Part shown: positions 35,403-44,371 of the stretch, piece after piece
Layout of the letters: every line of letters begins with the position of its first letter
Numbering within the stretch: position 1 is the first letter of the stretch
Assembly (NCBI GenBank): GCA_902749685.1
Contig: CACVKW010001488.1
Span: 21,677 to 85,676, forward strand
Length of the DNA stretch: 64,000 nt
From: Olavius sp. associated proteobacterium Delta 1
GTDB taxonomy: Bacteria > Desulfobacterota > Desulfobacteria > Desulfobacterales > JAFDCJ01
Direction of reading: 5' to 3'
Made by a program: the position numbers and the translations under genes
Notes under the pieces: model-generated
What the model was told of the DNA's origin: nothing
The model's database searches: none
What the model saw: only the letters and a program-made list of their open reading frames with translations

Positions 35403-37896
35403 ACAACATTCCTTTCCGGGCCATCAGTTCGTCATAGGTGCCCATTTCAAGAATTTTGCCGGCTTTCATAACCGCCACTTTGTCATAGTTTTTGATGGTA
35501 TCCAGCCGGTGAACAACGGAAACCACCGTGCTTTTTTTCTTCCAGCGGGTTTCCAGCAGATTTTGGATACGCGTCTGGGCTTTATTGTCAAGCGCCGAAG
35601 TCGCTTCGTCCATTATCAAAATCCTGGGAGCCTTGAGAAATATGCGGGCGATCGCCAGTTTTTGTTGCTGCCCGCCGGACAGTTTGTCACCTTTGGAACC
35701 GACCTGATAGTGCATACCGATTTCAATGATGGCTTCCAGGAGATCTTCCTCAATTAACAGCTGGATGATGCTCTGGTTGATAATTTCCTGGGCCTGGGGA
35801 TTGGATGTCTTGGTTTTGCCGAAAAATATATTGTTTAAGATGGTCTGGGAATATATGTATTCCGACATTTGATAAAGGGTAAAGGCCCCGGGATCGTCTT
35901 CGGCAATTTTTTCGCGGAACAGGGCCCGACCTTCAAGGATCAACATTTCCAATATCTCCGGCAACGCTGCCATCTTATGGATGCCCGGGGTAAACCGCAG
36001 GGCCAATTCCAGGAGTTTATGGCGATCTTCAGCATCCAGTTCATGCAGCCTTTTTTTTCTTAAATGCTCTTCCAGGACCTTAAACTCTTCCAATTCATCG
36101 GCGTTGATGGGGCTTTGTTTGAAAAATACGGCATCCGGCGGCAGATTTCCCAAAATATCCACTGTTTGCCGGCAGAGATTGGTACCCAGGCTAAGCAGCG
36201 GCCGGGTTAAATCAGCCGTGTCCAAAAAGTTTAAAAAATATTCGCTTTTCGCCAGATTCTGGTTGGTAAATTTACTCTTATTGGGAGCGCCGAAGGTTAA
36301 GTTTTCCGAGACACTGGAGTGGTAAAGATATTTGTTTTCATCAAAAAATTCCACGTAATCCGCCAGTTCTGCGCCGTAATCCTGCTGGAAGTTCTTGCGG
36401 ATGCGGACAATCACATCTACCAGCTCTGCATGTTTGTCGTGGGTTAAAATTGCATTAAGCCCAAAACGCAATACGTCTACGAAAATACCGGTTTGATGGA
36501 GGACGGCAATGGTGTCATCCAGGGTGGGCATCTTTTCGTTGGCCTCTGCCTGGCCATTGTCGCCGGTTTTTGCCCGACAGGAATAGAGAATGTTTTCCTC
36601 AATCGTGCCGTCAAATATGAAGGGATTCTGGGCCACAAAACCGATGTTGTTGATCATGTCTTTTTTGGTGAGCCCGGAAACTTCTTTGTCTCCGATCATG
36701 ACGCTGCCGCTGGTGTATTTATACAGCTGACCGATACACAATGCCAATGTGCTTTTACCGCTGCCTGAAAACCCCACCAGGGCCATATGTTCGCCCTGCT
36801 TGAGAGACAGGTTAATGCCGTCTAACAGACGAATACCGCTATCGGTGACAAAAGACAGATCCTTGACTTCAACGCTGCCTTCCAGTTCCAGGGCGTCACG
36901 GTCGCGGGGTTCGATCTCATGCTCGGCCGCCACGTCAAAAAATTCCATGGTGCGCCGGTAGTTGACCTGGCCGTCCTGGTAGACTTGATAAAATTCGATG
37001 AGATCTTTCCAGGGTTCGAATAAGCGTTCTTGAGCCGACAGAAATGCAACCAGGGCTCCCAGTTCCAGCTGGCCCTTGATGGTCAAATAACCACCTAAAA
37101 GAAATACCAGAAAAGGGCCCAGACTCGTGAAGAAACCGTTGGCGGTTTTGACGGCGAATCGATACAGACTCCAGACGATCCTGATTTTTAAAAGGCGGTC
37201 CACCAGCTTGTTGTATTTACGGCCTTCGATCCGATAGGCGCCGTTGCCGTGGATCTCGTGAATTCCGGAAATAGATTCTGCAATCCGGGCCGAAAATGTT
37301 CGGGCAGCGTCCACCCGCTTTTTATTGGCCCGATTGGCGCCTCTTTGAAGCAGCGGTACCAGAAAAATGATAATCGGGTAAATGCTCAAAGATACGGCCG
37401 CTAAAAGCGGATTCAGCAAGAACAGATAGGCGGCTAGCCCCAGCAGCATCAACAAGTTGGTGACAGGAGCAGCCACCGCCATGCCCACAAAATTACCGGG
37501 CAAGGTTAACTCCGTAGTGAGGGCATTGACCACGGTTCCGGGTTGGGTTTTTCTGAAAAAATTTAGCGGCAGGGTCAAGATATGCTGGTAGAGGTCCTTA
37601 CGCATCCGGGCGGTGGTACGCTGGGTGATAAGGGTCTGAATAATATTGGTCAGGTATTTTAAGACACTGGAGAAGACCACCGCCGCCAGATATAGGCCGC
37701 AGTACAAAAGCAGCAGATCGATGTTTCTCAGCTTAATGGCTTCGTTGACAACGCGCCTTTGGGCCTCAAGCGGTACAATTCTGGCAAAAATCATCACGGC
37801 GATGATCAACATAAGCAGCAGTTGGAGTTTAAGGTTGCCGGCGAATATCCAGGAGAACAGCGAACGCTTGACAATGGGGGGCTCAGCTTTTGCCAT
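35380..37896 (-). CDS. ABC exporter (fused permease-ATPase) with large insertion in the ATPase domain
   Basis: About 838 residues. Residues 1-320 form a six-helix exporter membrane domain (type IV ABC fold). The ATPase domain starts near 345: Walker A GFSGSGKST (about 375-383), Q-loop FVAQNPFIFDGTIEENI (about 420-436). The signature LSGGQQQKLAIARIF only comes at about 739, followed by Walker B ILIMDEATSALD and switch His VVHRL. So some 260 extra residues lie between Q-loop and signature where about 50 are normal. The extra part includes two segments that look like the Q-loop neighbourhood again (LYHSSVSENLTFG and YIYSQTILNNIFFGK). ATG 37896 with AAGGA seven bases upstream is preferred to GTG 37911. 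Substrate unknown. Confidence 0.9.
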   Translation of the reverse strand: MAKAEPPIVKRSLFSWIFAGNLKLQLLLMLIIAVMIFARIVPLEAQRRVVNEAIKLRNIDLLLLYCGLYLAAVVFSSVLKYLTNIIQTLITQRTTARMRKDLYQHILTLPLNFFRKTQPGTVVNALTTELTLPGNFVGMAVAAPVTNLLMLLGLAAYLFLLNPLLAAVSLSIYPIIIFLVPLLQRGANRANKKRVDAARTFSARIAESISGIHEIHGNGAYRIEGRKYNKLVDRLLKIRIVWSLYRFAVKTANGFFTSLGPFLVFLLGGYLTIKGQLELGALVAFLSAQERLFEPWKDLIEFYQVYQDGQVNYRRTMEFFDVAAEHEIEPRDRDALELEGSVEVKDLSFVTDSGIRLLDGINLSLKQGEHMALVGFSGSGKSTLALCIGQLYKYTSGSVMIGDKEVSGLTKKDMINNIGFVAQNPFIFDGTIEENILYSCRAKTGDNGQAEANEKMPTLDDTIAVLHQTGIFVDVLRFGLNAILTHDKHAELVDVIVRIRKNFQQDYGAELADYVEFFDENKYLYHSSVSENLTFGAPNKSKFTNQNLAKSEYFLNFLDTADLTRPLLSLGTNLCRQTVDILGNLPPDAVFFKQSPINADELEEFKVLEEHLRKKRLHELDAEDRHKLLELALRFTPGIHKMAALPEILEMLILEGRALFREKIAEDDPGAFTLYQMSEYIYSQTILNNIFFGKTKTSNPQAQEIINQSIIQLLIEEDLLEAIIEIGMHYQVGSKGDKLSGGQQQKLAIARIFLKAPRILIMDEATSALDNKAQTRIQNLLETRWKKKSTVVSVVHRLDTIKNYDKVAVMKAGKILEMGTYDELMARKGMLYELVGIK

Positions 37897-37979
37897 AGCT
37901 AGTTCCTTCACCTTATTTGGAAGTTGCTGTAAAGTATCAGAGGAAGACTAAAGAATTCGGTCGTTCTATTATTTCGTAA

Positions 37980-38008
37980 TTATTACTATTAATGTATGCC
38001 CCTGACAA
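37980..38008 (-). promoter_or_regulatory. Candidate sigma-70-type promoter of the ABC transporter operon
   Basis: On the minus strand TTGTCA (38003-38008) and TAATAA (37980-37985) are separated by 17 bases, about 85 bases upstream of the transporter start. It would drive the run ABC transporter, CNB protein, kinase and STAS protein. The rest of the 450-base divergent spacer up to 38348 is AT-rich and shows no gene; I could not find an equally good promoter for the phosphatase gene. Confidence 0.5.
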
Positions 38009-38348
38009 GAATAATTTTGTGAGTCCTAATTTAACCACTGATTAAGCATTTGCAACTTTGACTCGCCTGAGTGTTCGGCCGAGGGACTCATTGCCGGCCC
38101 AAACGGTTTAGGTTCATTTCTTTTGCGTTTCGGTAACGTGCTGTGCTAATTAATTCGTCATGTAAAATAGGCTATTCAGGTTTGAGATCTTTTTTATGAA
38201 TACTGAAGATTGTTGTTAAATCGAATTCCTGACGGATTAATTTATTAGTGCTGCGCATTTTTTATGATTTTTTTCTTTATCAACCTATTCAACTTCACAC
38301 CCGAGACCTGTAGCCTTAAATTTCTATCGTTATACTGCTGGGAGGTTA

Positions 38349-40484
38349 ATGATGCGATTCCGCTGGAAGTTGATGATTTTGCTCTTATTGATAGCGATCG
38401 TGCCGATAACGGCCATGCGGATGTTGGGAACGCGAGGCGTGAGGATGCTGGGAGACGAACTGGTCGCTCGATCCAGGAAAAATCTTAATGTCACTACCAA
38501 AAACCGGCTGAAGTTTGTGGTTGATTCATATTCGCAGATGCTATCCCAGAAAAGGGAAACGCTTGAGATTGCGCTGGTGTACCAGGCGGCAGAGATCGAA
38601 CGTTTATTGGCCCAAAACATGACCGAACCGGCTTCCGCTTATTTTGCCGAAGACATTGATTCCGGACGCGACCTGCCGCCGGACCTTGACAGCGCATCGG
38701 ATTATTTCCGTGTCATTTCCGAGCATGAAATGGAATTGTTTAAAATCACCTATTCGGCCCAGGTATTCAATTTCGCACCCGGTGTCAAGGCCTCGGCGGT
38801 CAAAGACGATATTGATCGCTTATCGCATCTAACCCCGGTATATCTGGGTTTGTCGCAATATCTCAAAGATCTGGTGATCTGGCAATATACCGCCCTGGAG
38901 AACGGACTCTACACTGCCTATCCCGGTCATGGCGGTTTTGCGGAGAATTATGATCCAAGAAAACAGATCTGGTATTCTGCAGCTGCTGATCCTAATTCGG
39001 ACTGGACCGACCAGTTCGTTGATGCGCTGACGGGTCGACGGGTCATTTCGGTCTCTCGTCCCGTAATGGGACCCGCCGGGCAGGTCAGGGGCGTCACCGC
39101 AATAATTATTTCCATCCGTAATTTGCTGGGGCGCAGGCTGCTTTCACAACATATTCCCAACCAAACCCGGGCCTTTGTCGCATATCCGGCCACCCAACCC
39201 GGAACGGATGATATGGGCATTCGTGTGATTGCGCGTGAAAGTACCACCGATATCAAGCAGCGCAGCTGGCATACTCCGTTTAAAGCAGACTGGCTGGTTG
39301 CTGATGACGATAGCCAATACCAGGCAATGTTGCATGATTTTGAAAACGGCCGCGGCAATATTCGCCGAATTCATTACAAGAACTGTGATTGCCTATGGGT
39401 ATACGGGCCGATCCATCAAAACAGCTTTTTGATGCTTATTACCCCATACACCGAAATTCTTGAACCGGCGCTTCAGGCCGAAGCATATATTCAATCCCAA
39501 ATTCAAAAACTGATTGCTTTCACCAATTATGCGATTGGCGGGATTCTCGTGGTGATCATTGCGCTGGCCCTGGTATTTTCACGATCCGTCACCAGACCGC
39601 TGCAGATACTGGCTGACGGTGCCAAGAGACTTGCCAACGGGCAGCTTGAAACCACAGTAAAGATCCGTTCGCGGGATGAGTTCGGGGATATGGCACAGGT
39701 GTTTAACAGTGTCGGACCCCGGCTGGAAGAAAACTACCAGCTGCGAAAATCACTGGATTTGGCCATGGAGGTTCAGCAGAATCTTCTACCCAAATTTGAT
39801 CCCCAAATCGATGGATTGGAAATAGCGGGAAAAAGCGATTATTGCGAGGAAACCGGTGGCGATTACTATGATTATCTTGCAATCGGACACGATCGGGTCC
39901 GGGTTGTAGTCGGCGATGTATCCGGACACGGGATTTCATCGGCCCTGTTGATGACAACGGCCCGCGCGTTGTTGCGGCAACGCACGTCACAGCCCGGCAG
40001 CATCCGAGAGATTGTGGCCGATGTCAATCGGCAGTTGACGGAAGACACCGAGGACTCCGGCCAATTTATGACCCTTTTTTACGGTGAAATTAATCTAACT
40101 GAAAAAATGCTGCACTGGGTTCGCGCCGGACATGATGCCGCCCTTTTTTATGACATTCAATCGGATTCTTTTGAAGAGCTTGTCGGAGGCGGTTTGCCCC
40201 TGGGGGTCACCGAGAACACCGCCTATGATCAGCTGCAGCGCGACCTCCGGCCGGGGCAGATTATCGTTATCGGCACAGACGGCATCTGGGAAACTCATAA
40301 TGTCCAGGGCGCGATGTTCGGTAAAAAAAATCTGCAAAATATCATCAGGGCCCATGCGGATCGGACTCCCCGGGATATTGTTGACGCGGTAACTGCCGCG
40401 TTGGATGATTTCCGTTACCCCCTTAAGACCAGAGCTGATGATATTACGCTGGTCGTCGTCAAGATTAAAGCCCTTGGCGCATGA
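38349..40484 (+). CDS. SpoIIE-family serine phosphatase with Cache and HAMP domains
   Basis: 711 residues. An N-terminal membrane segment (about 5-22), a periplasmic double-Cache-like sensor (about 45-365, with YDPRKQIWYSAA and GRRVISVSRPVMG, both typical), a second membrane segment (about 395-415) and a HAMP domain (SRSVTRPLQILADGAKRLANG). The C-terminal PP2C-type catalytic domain has GGDYYDYLAI, VVVGDVSGHGISSALLM and TDGIWETHN with the metal aspartates. It would dephosphorylate the STAS protein encoded at 33844 in response to an extracytoplasmic ligand. GGAGG precedes the tandem ATG codons 38349 and 38352; the second has the better spacing. It is divergent from the module it should regulate. 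Confidence 0.92.
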   Translation: MMRFRWKLMILLLLIAIVPITAMRMLGTRGVRMLGDELVARSRKNLNVTTKNRLKFVVDSYSQMLSQKRETLEIALVYQAAEIERLLAQNMTEPASAYFAEDIDSGRDLPPDLDSASDYFRVISEHEMELFKITYSAQVFNFAPGVKASAVKDDIDRLSHLTPVYLGLSQYLKDLVIWQYTALENGLYTAYPGHGGFAENYDPRKQIWYSAAADPNSDWTDQFVDALTGRRVISVSRPVMGPAGQVRGVTAIIISIRNLLGRRLLSQHIPNQTRAFVAYPATQPGTDDMGIRVIARESTTDIKQRSWHTPFKADWLVADDDSQYQAMLHDFENGRGNIRRIHYKNCDCLWVYGPIHQNSFLMLITPYTEILEPALQAEAYIQSQIQKLIAFTNYAIGGILVVIIALALVFSRSVTRPLQILADGAKRLANGQLETTVKIRSRDEFGDMAQVFNSVGPRLEENYQLRKSLDLAMEVQQNLLPKFDPQIDGLEIAGKSDYCEETGGDYYDYLAIGHDRVRVVVGDVSGHGISSALLMTTARALLRQRTSQPGSIREIVADVNRQLTEDTEDSGQFMTLFYGEINLTEKMLHWVRAGHDAALFYDIQSDSFEELVGGGLPLGVTENTAYDQLQRDLRPGQIIVIGTDGIWETHNVQGAMFGKKNLQNIIRAHADRTPRDIVDAVTAALDDFRYPLKTRADDITLVVVKIKALGA

Positions 40485-40734
40485 TCTGTCATCGCTCATT
40501 TTGCTTTGACAAAACTCGCAACAAAAGACTATATTCGTGCCTTGCAGGTTATGCTAGATTTTTGATTACAAACCGGCAGATTAAGATGAATTTGGATGCA
40601 CAGATCTAATAATGGAATAATAATGGAATTTAGGGACTCAGGGATTTTATAATTTTATCAAACTTAAACTATTGATATTCTCTCTCAATTCCTGAATTTA
40701 ATAATTTGCCGCGTATTGGACAGGTCTGAAACGA

Positions 40735-40920
40735 ATGAAATTTTTTCTATGCGTCGTCGGGATGGTTATGATTATCGAAGGATTGCCTTATTTTTCCTTT
40801 CCGGAAAAAATGAAATTCTGGATCCAAAAAATTGCTGAAATCCCTGATGGTTCTTTGCGAAGGTTCGGACTTGTACTGATGGTAATCGGATTGGTATTGG
40901 TCTATTTCGGCCGGAACTGA
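40735..40920 (+). CDS. DUF2065 (YjeT-like) small membrane protein
   Basis: 61 residues with two membrane segments: FLCVVGMVMIIEGLPYF at the N-terminus and FGLVLMVIGLVLVYFGRN at the C-terminus, joined by a basic amphipathic loop (FPEKMKFWIQKIAEIPDGSLR). This is the pattern of the DUF2065 family (E. coli YjeT), whose role is not established. The size is normal. It precedes queA by 77 bases, most of them heptad repeats, so co-transcription is possible but not demonstrated. Confidence 0.85.
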   Translation: MKFFLCVVGMVMIIEGLPYFSFPEKMKFWIQKIAEIPDGSLRRFGLVLMVIGLVLVYFGRN

Positions 40921-40921
40921 A

Positions 40922-40982
40922 GGGTTCAGGTTTCGGGTGTCAGGAAACAGAAGACAGACGACAGAGGTCAGAAAACAGAGTT
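40922..40982. repeat. Heptad repeat run
   Basis: Units gttcagg, tttcggg, tgtcagg, aaacaga, agacaga, cgacaga, ggtcaga, aaacaga fill the spacer between the DUF2065 gene and queA. Two sequence families follow each other without breaking the 7-base register. Confidence 0.8.
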
Positions 40983-40997
40983 ACACAATTATTGGTT

Positions 40998-42062
40998 ATG
41001 TACAGTTTAAACGACTATCACTACGATCTGCCGCCGGAGCTGATTGCACAGCAGCCGATGGAGCAGCGGGACCGCTCGAGGCTTTTGTGTCTTGATCGGC
41101 AAGCCGGCAGGTTGACACATACTATTTTCAGCAACATCGGCCTCAATCTCAACGCCGGTGATGTTCTGGTCGTCAACAACACCGCGGTGATTCCCGGACG
41201 TCTGGCAGGCAAAAAAGATACCGGCGGCAAGGTTGAGGTGCTTATCTCTGATTTTGTCGGCGGTCAAAAATCCAATGAGGAAAACGGCAACTTTGTCAGC
41301 CGTTGTCTGGTAAAGGCTTCAAAACGTTCCGTACCCGGCACCTGGTTTCATTTTGCTGACGGTTTGAAAGCCGAGGTGCTCGCGGCCAGCAACGGAGACT
41401 ATCACCTTAAATTTTATAGCGATGGTGATTTTGAAACTTTGCTGTACCGGATTGGACAAGTTCCCCTTCCGCCTTATATTAAGAGAAATTCCGGAGGGAT
41501 GTCCGATTGTGACGACCAATCGTCTTATCAAACGGTATATGCCAGCCGTAAGGGGGCTATTGCTGCTCCCACCGCGGGATTGCATTTTACCCAAAACCTG
41601 TTGAATGATCTGCGAGCCGCCGGAGTTCATATTGTCGAGCTTACGCTGCATGTGGGTTATGGTACATTTTTGCCGGTCAGGGTCACTGATATCCGGCGAC
41701 ATCAAATGCATGCGGAACCGTTTACCATCTCTGCCAAGGCCGCCGAGACGATAAATACAGCCCGCAGGGACGGAAAACGTGTGGTTACTGTCGGCACCAC
41801 CTGTGTCAGAACCCTTGAATACGCTTCCAATTCAAACGGAGAGGTTCAGGCCGGCAGTGGCAGTTGTGACCTGTTTATTTATCCCGGATATCGGTTTAAA
41901 ACCGTTGATGCCATGATTACCAATTTTCACCTGCCCCAATCAACCCTCCTGATGCTGGTATCCGCTTTTGCGGACCGGCATAATGTGCTGAATGCATATC
42001 AGGAGGCGATCAGGCAACGTTACAGGTTCTATAGTTACGGGGATGCGATGTACATTTATTAA
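40998..42062 (+). CDS. queA: S-adenosylmethionine:tRNA ribosyltransferase-isomerase
   Basis: About 354 residues, the usual length. YDLPPELIAQQPMEQRDRSRLL at the N-terminus, VNNTAVIPGRLAGKK, AAPTAGLHFT and TVGTTCVRTLEYAS are conserved QueA motifs. The enzyme moves the ribosyl part of SAM to preQ1-modified tRNA to give epoxyqueuosine, the penultimate step of queuosine synthesis, in the cytoplasm. ATG 40998 is preferred to TTG 40992. tgt follows after a 225-base spacer filled with repeats, so the two queuosine genes are neighbours as in many bacteria. Confidence 0.96.
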   Translation: MYSLNDYHYDLPPELIAQQPMEQRDRSRLLCLDRQAGRLTHTIFSNIGLNLNAGDVLVVNNTAVIPGRLAGKKDTGGKVEVLISDFVGGQKSNEENGNFVSRCLVKASKRSVPGTWFHFADGLKAEVLAASNGDYHLKFYSDGDFETLLYRIGQVPLPPYIKRNSGGMSDCDDQSSYQTVYASRKGAIAAPTAGLHFTQNLLNDLRAAGVHIVELTLHVGYGTFLPVRVTDIRRHQMHAEPFTISAKAAETINTARRDGKRVVTVGTTCVRTLEYASNSNGEVQAGSGSCDLFIYPGYRFKTVDAMITNFHLPQSTLLMLVSAFADRHNVLNAYQEAIRQRYRFYSYGDAMYIY

Positions 42063-42064
42063 AT

Positions 42065-42286
42065 ACCGGATGCCGGATACTGGATATCGGCTTTAGGTGA
42101 GCGGCAGTTTTGGGAACAGCGGTCAGATGACAGAAGGCAGAATTCAGAATCCTGCATACAAGCAGCCAGTATCCAGAAACAGCAGGGTCAGTTACAAGTA
42201 ACCAGTGACCTGAGACCAGAGACAAGCAACCAGAGGCAAGTTACCGGCAACAAGAAATCAGGAACCAAAAACCGATAGCCAGAACC
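42065..42286. repeat. Heptad repeat array filling the queA-tgt spacer
   Basis: The whole spacer is made of diverged 7-base units of three families in sequence: gatgccg/gatactg (42068-42090), ggtcaga/tgacaga/aggcaga/attcaga (42121-42149), and from about 42195 caagtaa/ccagtga/cctgaga/ccagaga/caagcaa/ccagagg/caagtta up to the tgt start codon. The ATG of tgt is embedded in the last unit and has no visible ribosome site. Confidence 0.8.
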
Positions 42287-43420
42287 ATGTTTTCTTTTGA
42301 CGTCGTAGCAAAATCAACCGAATCCCGTGCCAGGGCAGGGATGATCGAAACATCCCGCGGTGTTGTTGAAACCCCGATATTTATGCCGGTGGGCACACTG
42401 GGCTCCGTCAAGTCAATATCCCCTGAAGAGCTGGTTGAAGCCGGTGCCCAGATTATCCTCGGCAATACGTACCATTTATATCTAAGGCCCGGCTGCGATA
42501 TTATCAGCCGGTTTGCAGGGCTGCATCGCTTTATGAACTGGAGTAAACCCATACTGACGGATAGTGGCGGATTCCAGGTATTCTCCCTGGCGAAACTGGC
42601 TAAGATATCAGATGAAGGCGTTACATTTCAGTCTCACATTGACGGATCTAAACACCTTTTGAGTCCGGAAAAAGTGATGGACATTCAAACCTGTCTGGCT
42701 ACCGATATTATGATGTGTCTGGATCAATGTATTCAATATCCGGCCACCAGAGAACAATGCCGCGCGGCGCTAAAAATCACCACCCAATGGGCCCAGCGGT
42801 GCAAAAATGCCTGGCAGAATTCCCAAAATGGTCACAACGCGCTGTTCGGCATTGTCCAGGGCGGAATGTTTACCGATTTACGTCGCCAGTCGGCTGAAGA
42901 ATTAATGGATATCGATTTCAGTGGTTATGCGATTGGTGGGTTGAGCGTCGGTGAGCCCATTGATATTATGATAGAAATGGCTGCTTTGACACTCCCGCTG
43001 TTGCCTCAAATCAGGCCCAGGTATATTATGGGGGTCGGCACCCCTGAAAATTTAATTGAACTCGTCGCGCTGGGGGCCGATATGTTCGACTGTGTTTTGC
43101 CGACCCGCAACGCCAGAAACGGACAGCTGTTCACACAGCGTGGTACCATCAATATCAGCAATTCCCGCTATAAGGACGAGACCGATCCACTGGAATCTGA
43201 ATGCCGATGTTATACCTGTCGCAATTATTCCAGGGCTTATTTGCGCCATCTCTATCTGGCCAGGGAACTGCTGGCATATCGATTAAACACGATTCATAAT
43301 ATTCATTACTATTTAAATTTCATCAAGCATATGCGGGCGGCCATAATGGCCGATGAATTCGAATCCTTTCGACAGGATTTTTATAGAAAAAGGAGAAAAT
43401 ATCATGAAAGCAAAAGTTGA
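42287..43420 (+). CDS. tgt: tRNA-guanine transglycosylase
   Basis: 377 residues. The catalytic motifs TDSGGFQVFSL, GGLSVGEP and VLPTRNARNG (with the catalytic aspartate region MFDCVLPTR) are present, and CRCYTCRNYSRAYLRHL supplies the zinc-binding Cys3His site. The enzyme exchanges guanine 34 for preQ1 in tRNAs with GUN anticodons, the step before QueA. The 3' end overlaps the small NifU-like gene by 17 bases. Confidence 0.97.
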   Translation: MFSFDVVAKSTESRARAGMIETSRGVVETPIFMPVGTLGSVKSISPEELVEAGAQIILGNTYHLYLRPGCDIISRFAGLHRFMNWSKPILTDSGGFQVFSLAKLAKISDEGVTFQSHIDGSKHLLSPEKVMDIQTCLATDIMMCLDQCIQYPATREQCRAALKITTQWAQRCKNAWQNSQNGHNALFGIVQGGMFTDLRRQSAEELMDIDFSGYAIGGLSVGEPIDIMIEMAALTLPLLPQIRPRYIMGVGTPENLIELVALGADMFDCVLPTRNARNGQLFTQRGTINISNSRYKDETDPLESECRCYTCRNYSRAYLRHLYLARELLAYRLNTIHNIHYYLNFIKHMRAAIMADEFESFRQDFYRKRRKYHESKS

Positions 43421-43625
43421 AGCAGCCTTACAAAAAGTCAGACCCATGCTACAGGCAGACGGGGGCGACGTGGAGCTTGTCGATGTGCAGGACGGCATTG
43501 TGACAGTGCGTTTGCAGGGAGCCTGCGGCGGATGCCCCATGTCCCAGATGACCCTCAAAAATGGAATTGAGAGAATCTTGAAGCAGGAAGTTCCCGAGGT
43601 TGTATCGGTCGAATCTGCTCCCTAA
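43404..43625 (+). CDS. NifU C-terminal domain-like Fe-S scaffold protein
   Basis: 73 residues, a stand-alone NifU C-terminal (Nfu) domain: VRPMLQADGGDVELVDV and GACGGCPMSQMTLKNGIE with the CxxC that bridges a [4Fe-4S] cluster between two subunits. It likely carries clusters to target proteins in the cytoplasm. AAGGAG lies nine bases before ATG 43404 inside the end of tgt, which argues for translational coupling. A full NifU with the same domain is encoded at 56660. Confidence 0.93.
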   Translation: MKAKVEAALQKVRPMLQADGGDVELVDVQDGIVTVRLQGACGGCPMSQMTLKNGIERILKQEVPEVVSVESAP

Positions 43626-43690
43626 AGTGGGCAAAGCGCATCGGGTTAGGCGCATCGCGCACAGAGCAGAACACAGACCAGAGTTTAATC
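43626..43690. repeat. Heptad repeat run
   Basis: Units gtgggca, aagcgca, tcgggtt, aggcgca, tcgcgca, cagagca follow the stop codon of the NifU-like gene, the same gca family as at 5326 and 29058. Confidence 0.75.
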
Positions 43691-43783
43691 GGATTAACCT
43701 GACCAAAATTTAACTAAGTTGGTAGCGCATACCTATATTCTTTTGATGCTGATCAGATGGATTGAACATACAAAGGAGGTGCC

Positions 43784-44188
43784 ATGAAGGTCTTGAAAAT
43801 TGACCATCTTGGAGTTGCCGTAAATAGTATTGATCAAGGAAAGAATTTTTGGACGGATGTGTTGGGCCTGGAATTCGAAGGCTCTGAGACTGTGGCCGAA
43901 CAAAAAGTGACCACTGCGTTTTTCCCGGTTGGTGAAAGTGAGGTGGAATTGCTGGAATCTACGGCACCGGATGGACCGATTGCAAAGTATCTGGCGAAAA
44001 AGGGCGAGGGGATTCAACATGTCGCATTCAGGGTCGAGAACGTTGAGGACGCTTTGCAGGAATTGAAGAAAAAGGGGATCCGATTAATTGATGAGAAACC
44101 CAGAATCGGTGCCGGTGGTGCGAAAATAGCATTTCTACATCCTAAATCGACCAATGGCGTGCTGGTGGAGCTCTGTGAAAGAGGTTAA
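43784..44188 (+). CDS. mce: Methylmalonyl-CoA epimerase
   Basis: 134 residues, the family length. IDHLGVAVNSIDQGKNFWTDVLGL is the first half of the vicinal-oxygen-chelate fold and GIQHVAFRVENVEDAL with GVLVELCE the second; the metal ligands His9, Gln and His plus Glu are in place. The enzyme interconverts the 2R and 2S forms of methylmalonyl-CoA, linking the carboxylation step to the mutase in the cytoplasm. AAAGGAGG lies six bases before the ATG. It opens the methylmalonyl-CoA module; the mutase gene is 183 bases downstream. Confidence 0.95.
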   Translation: MKVLKIDHLGVAVNSIDQGKNFWTDVLGLEFEGSETVAEQKVTTAFFPVGESEVELLESTAPDGPIAKYLAKKGEGIQHVAFRVENVEDALQELKKKGIRLIDEKPRIGAGGAKIAFLHPKSTNGVLVELCERG

Positions 44189-44300
44189 TGGAAGTGGCAA
44201 GTCGGAATGCGGAAGTGGGAATTTGAAAAGCACAAGCTGGAATGCAGAATGGATATGAGTTGCGCGTTACGGGTTGCCAGTCGAGTATCCAGCATCTGTC
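44189..44300. repeat. Heptad repeat run
   Basis: Units gaagtgg, caagtcg, gaatgcg, gaagtgg, gaatttg lie directly after the epimerase stop, and a short gagtatcc/agcatct piece of the 21388 family lies near 44282. The stretch between epimerase and mutase otherwise holds only the AAAGGAG ribosome site of the mutase. Confidence 0.7.
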
Positions 44301-44371
44301 AAAAAAAACGCGAACGAGAAAAAGTATAACCAATTTTCTGAACTATTATTCGATCAAAGGAGTTTATCATT

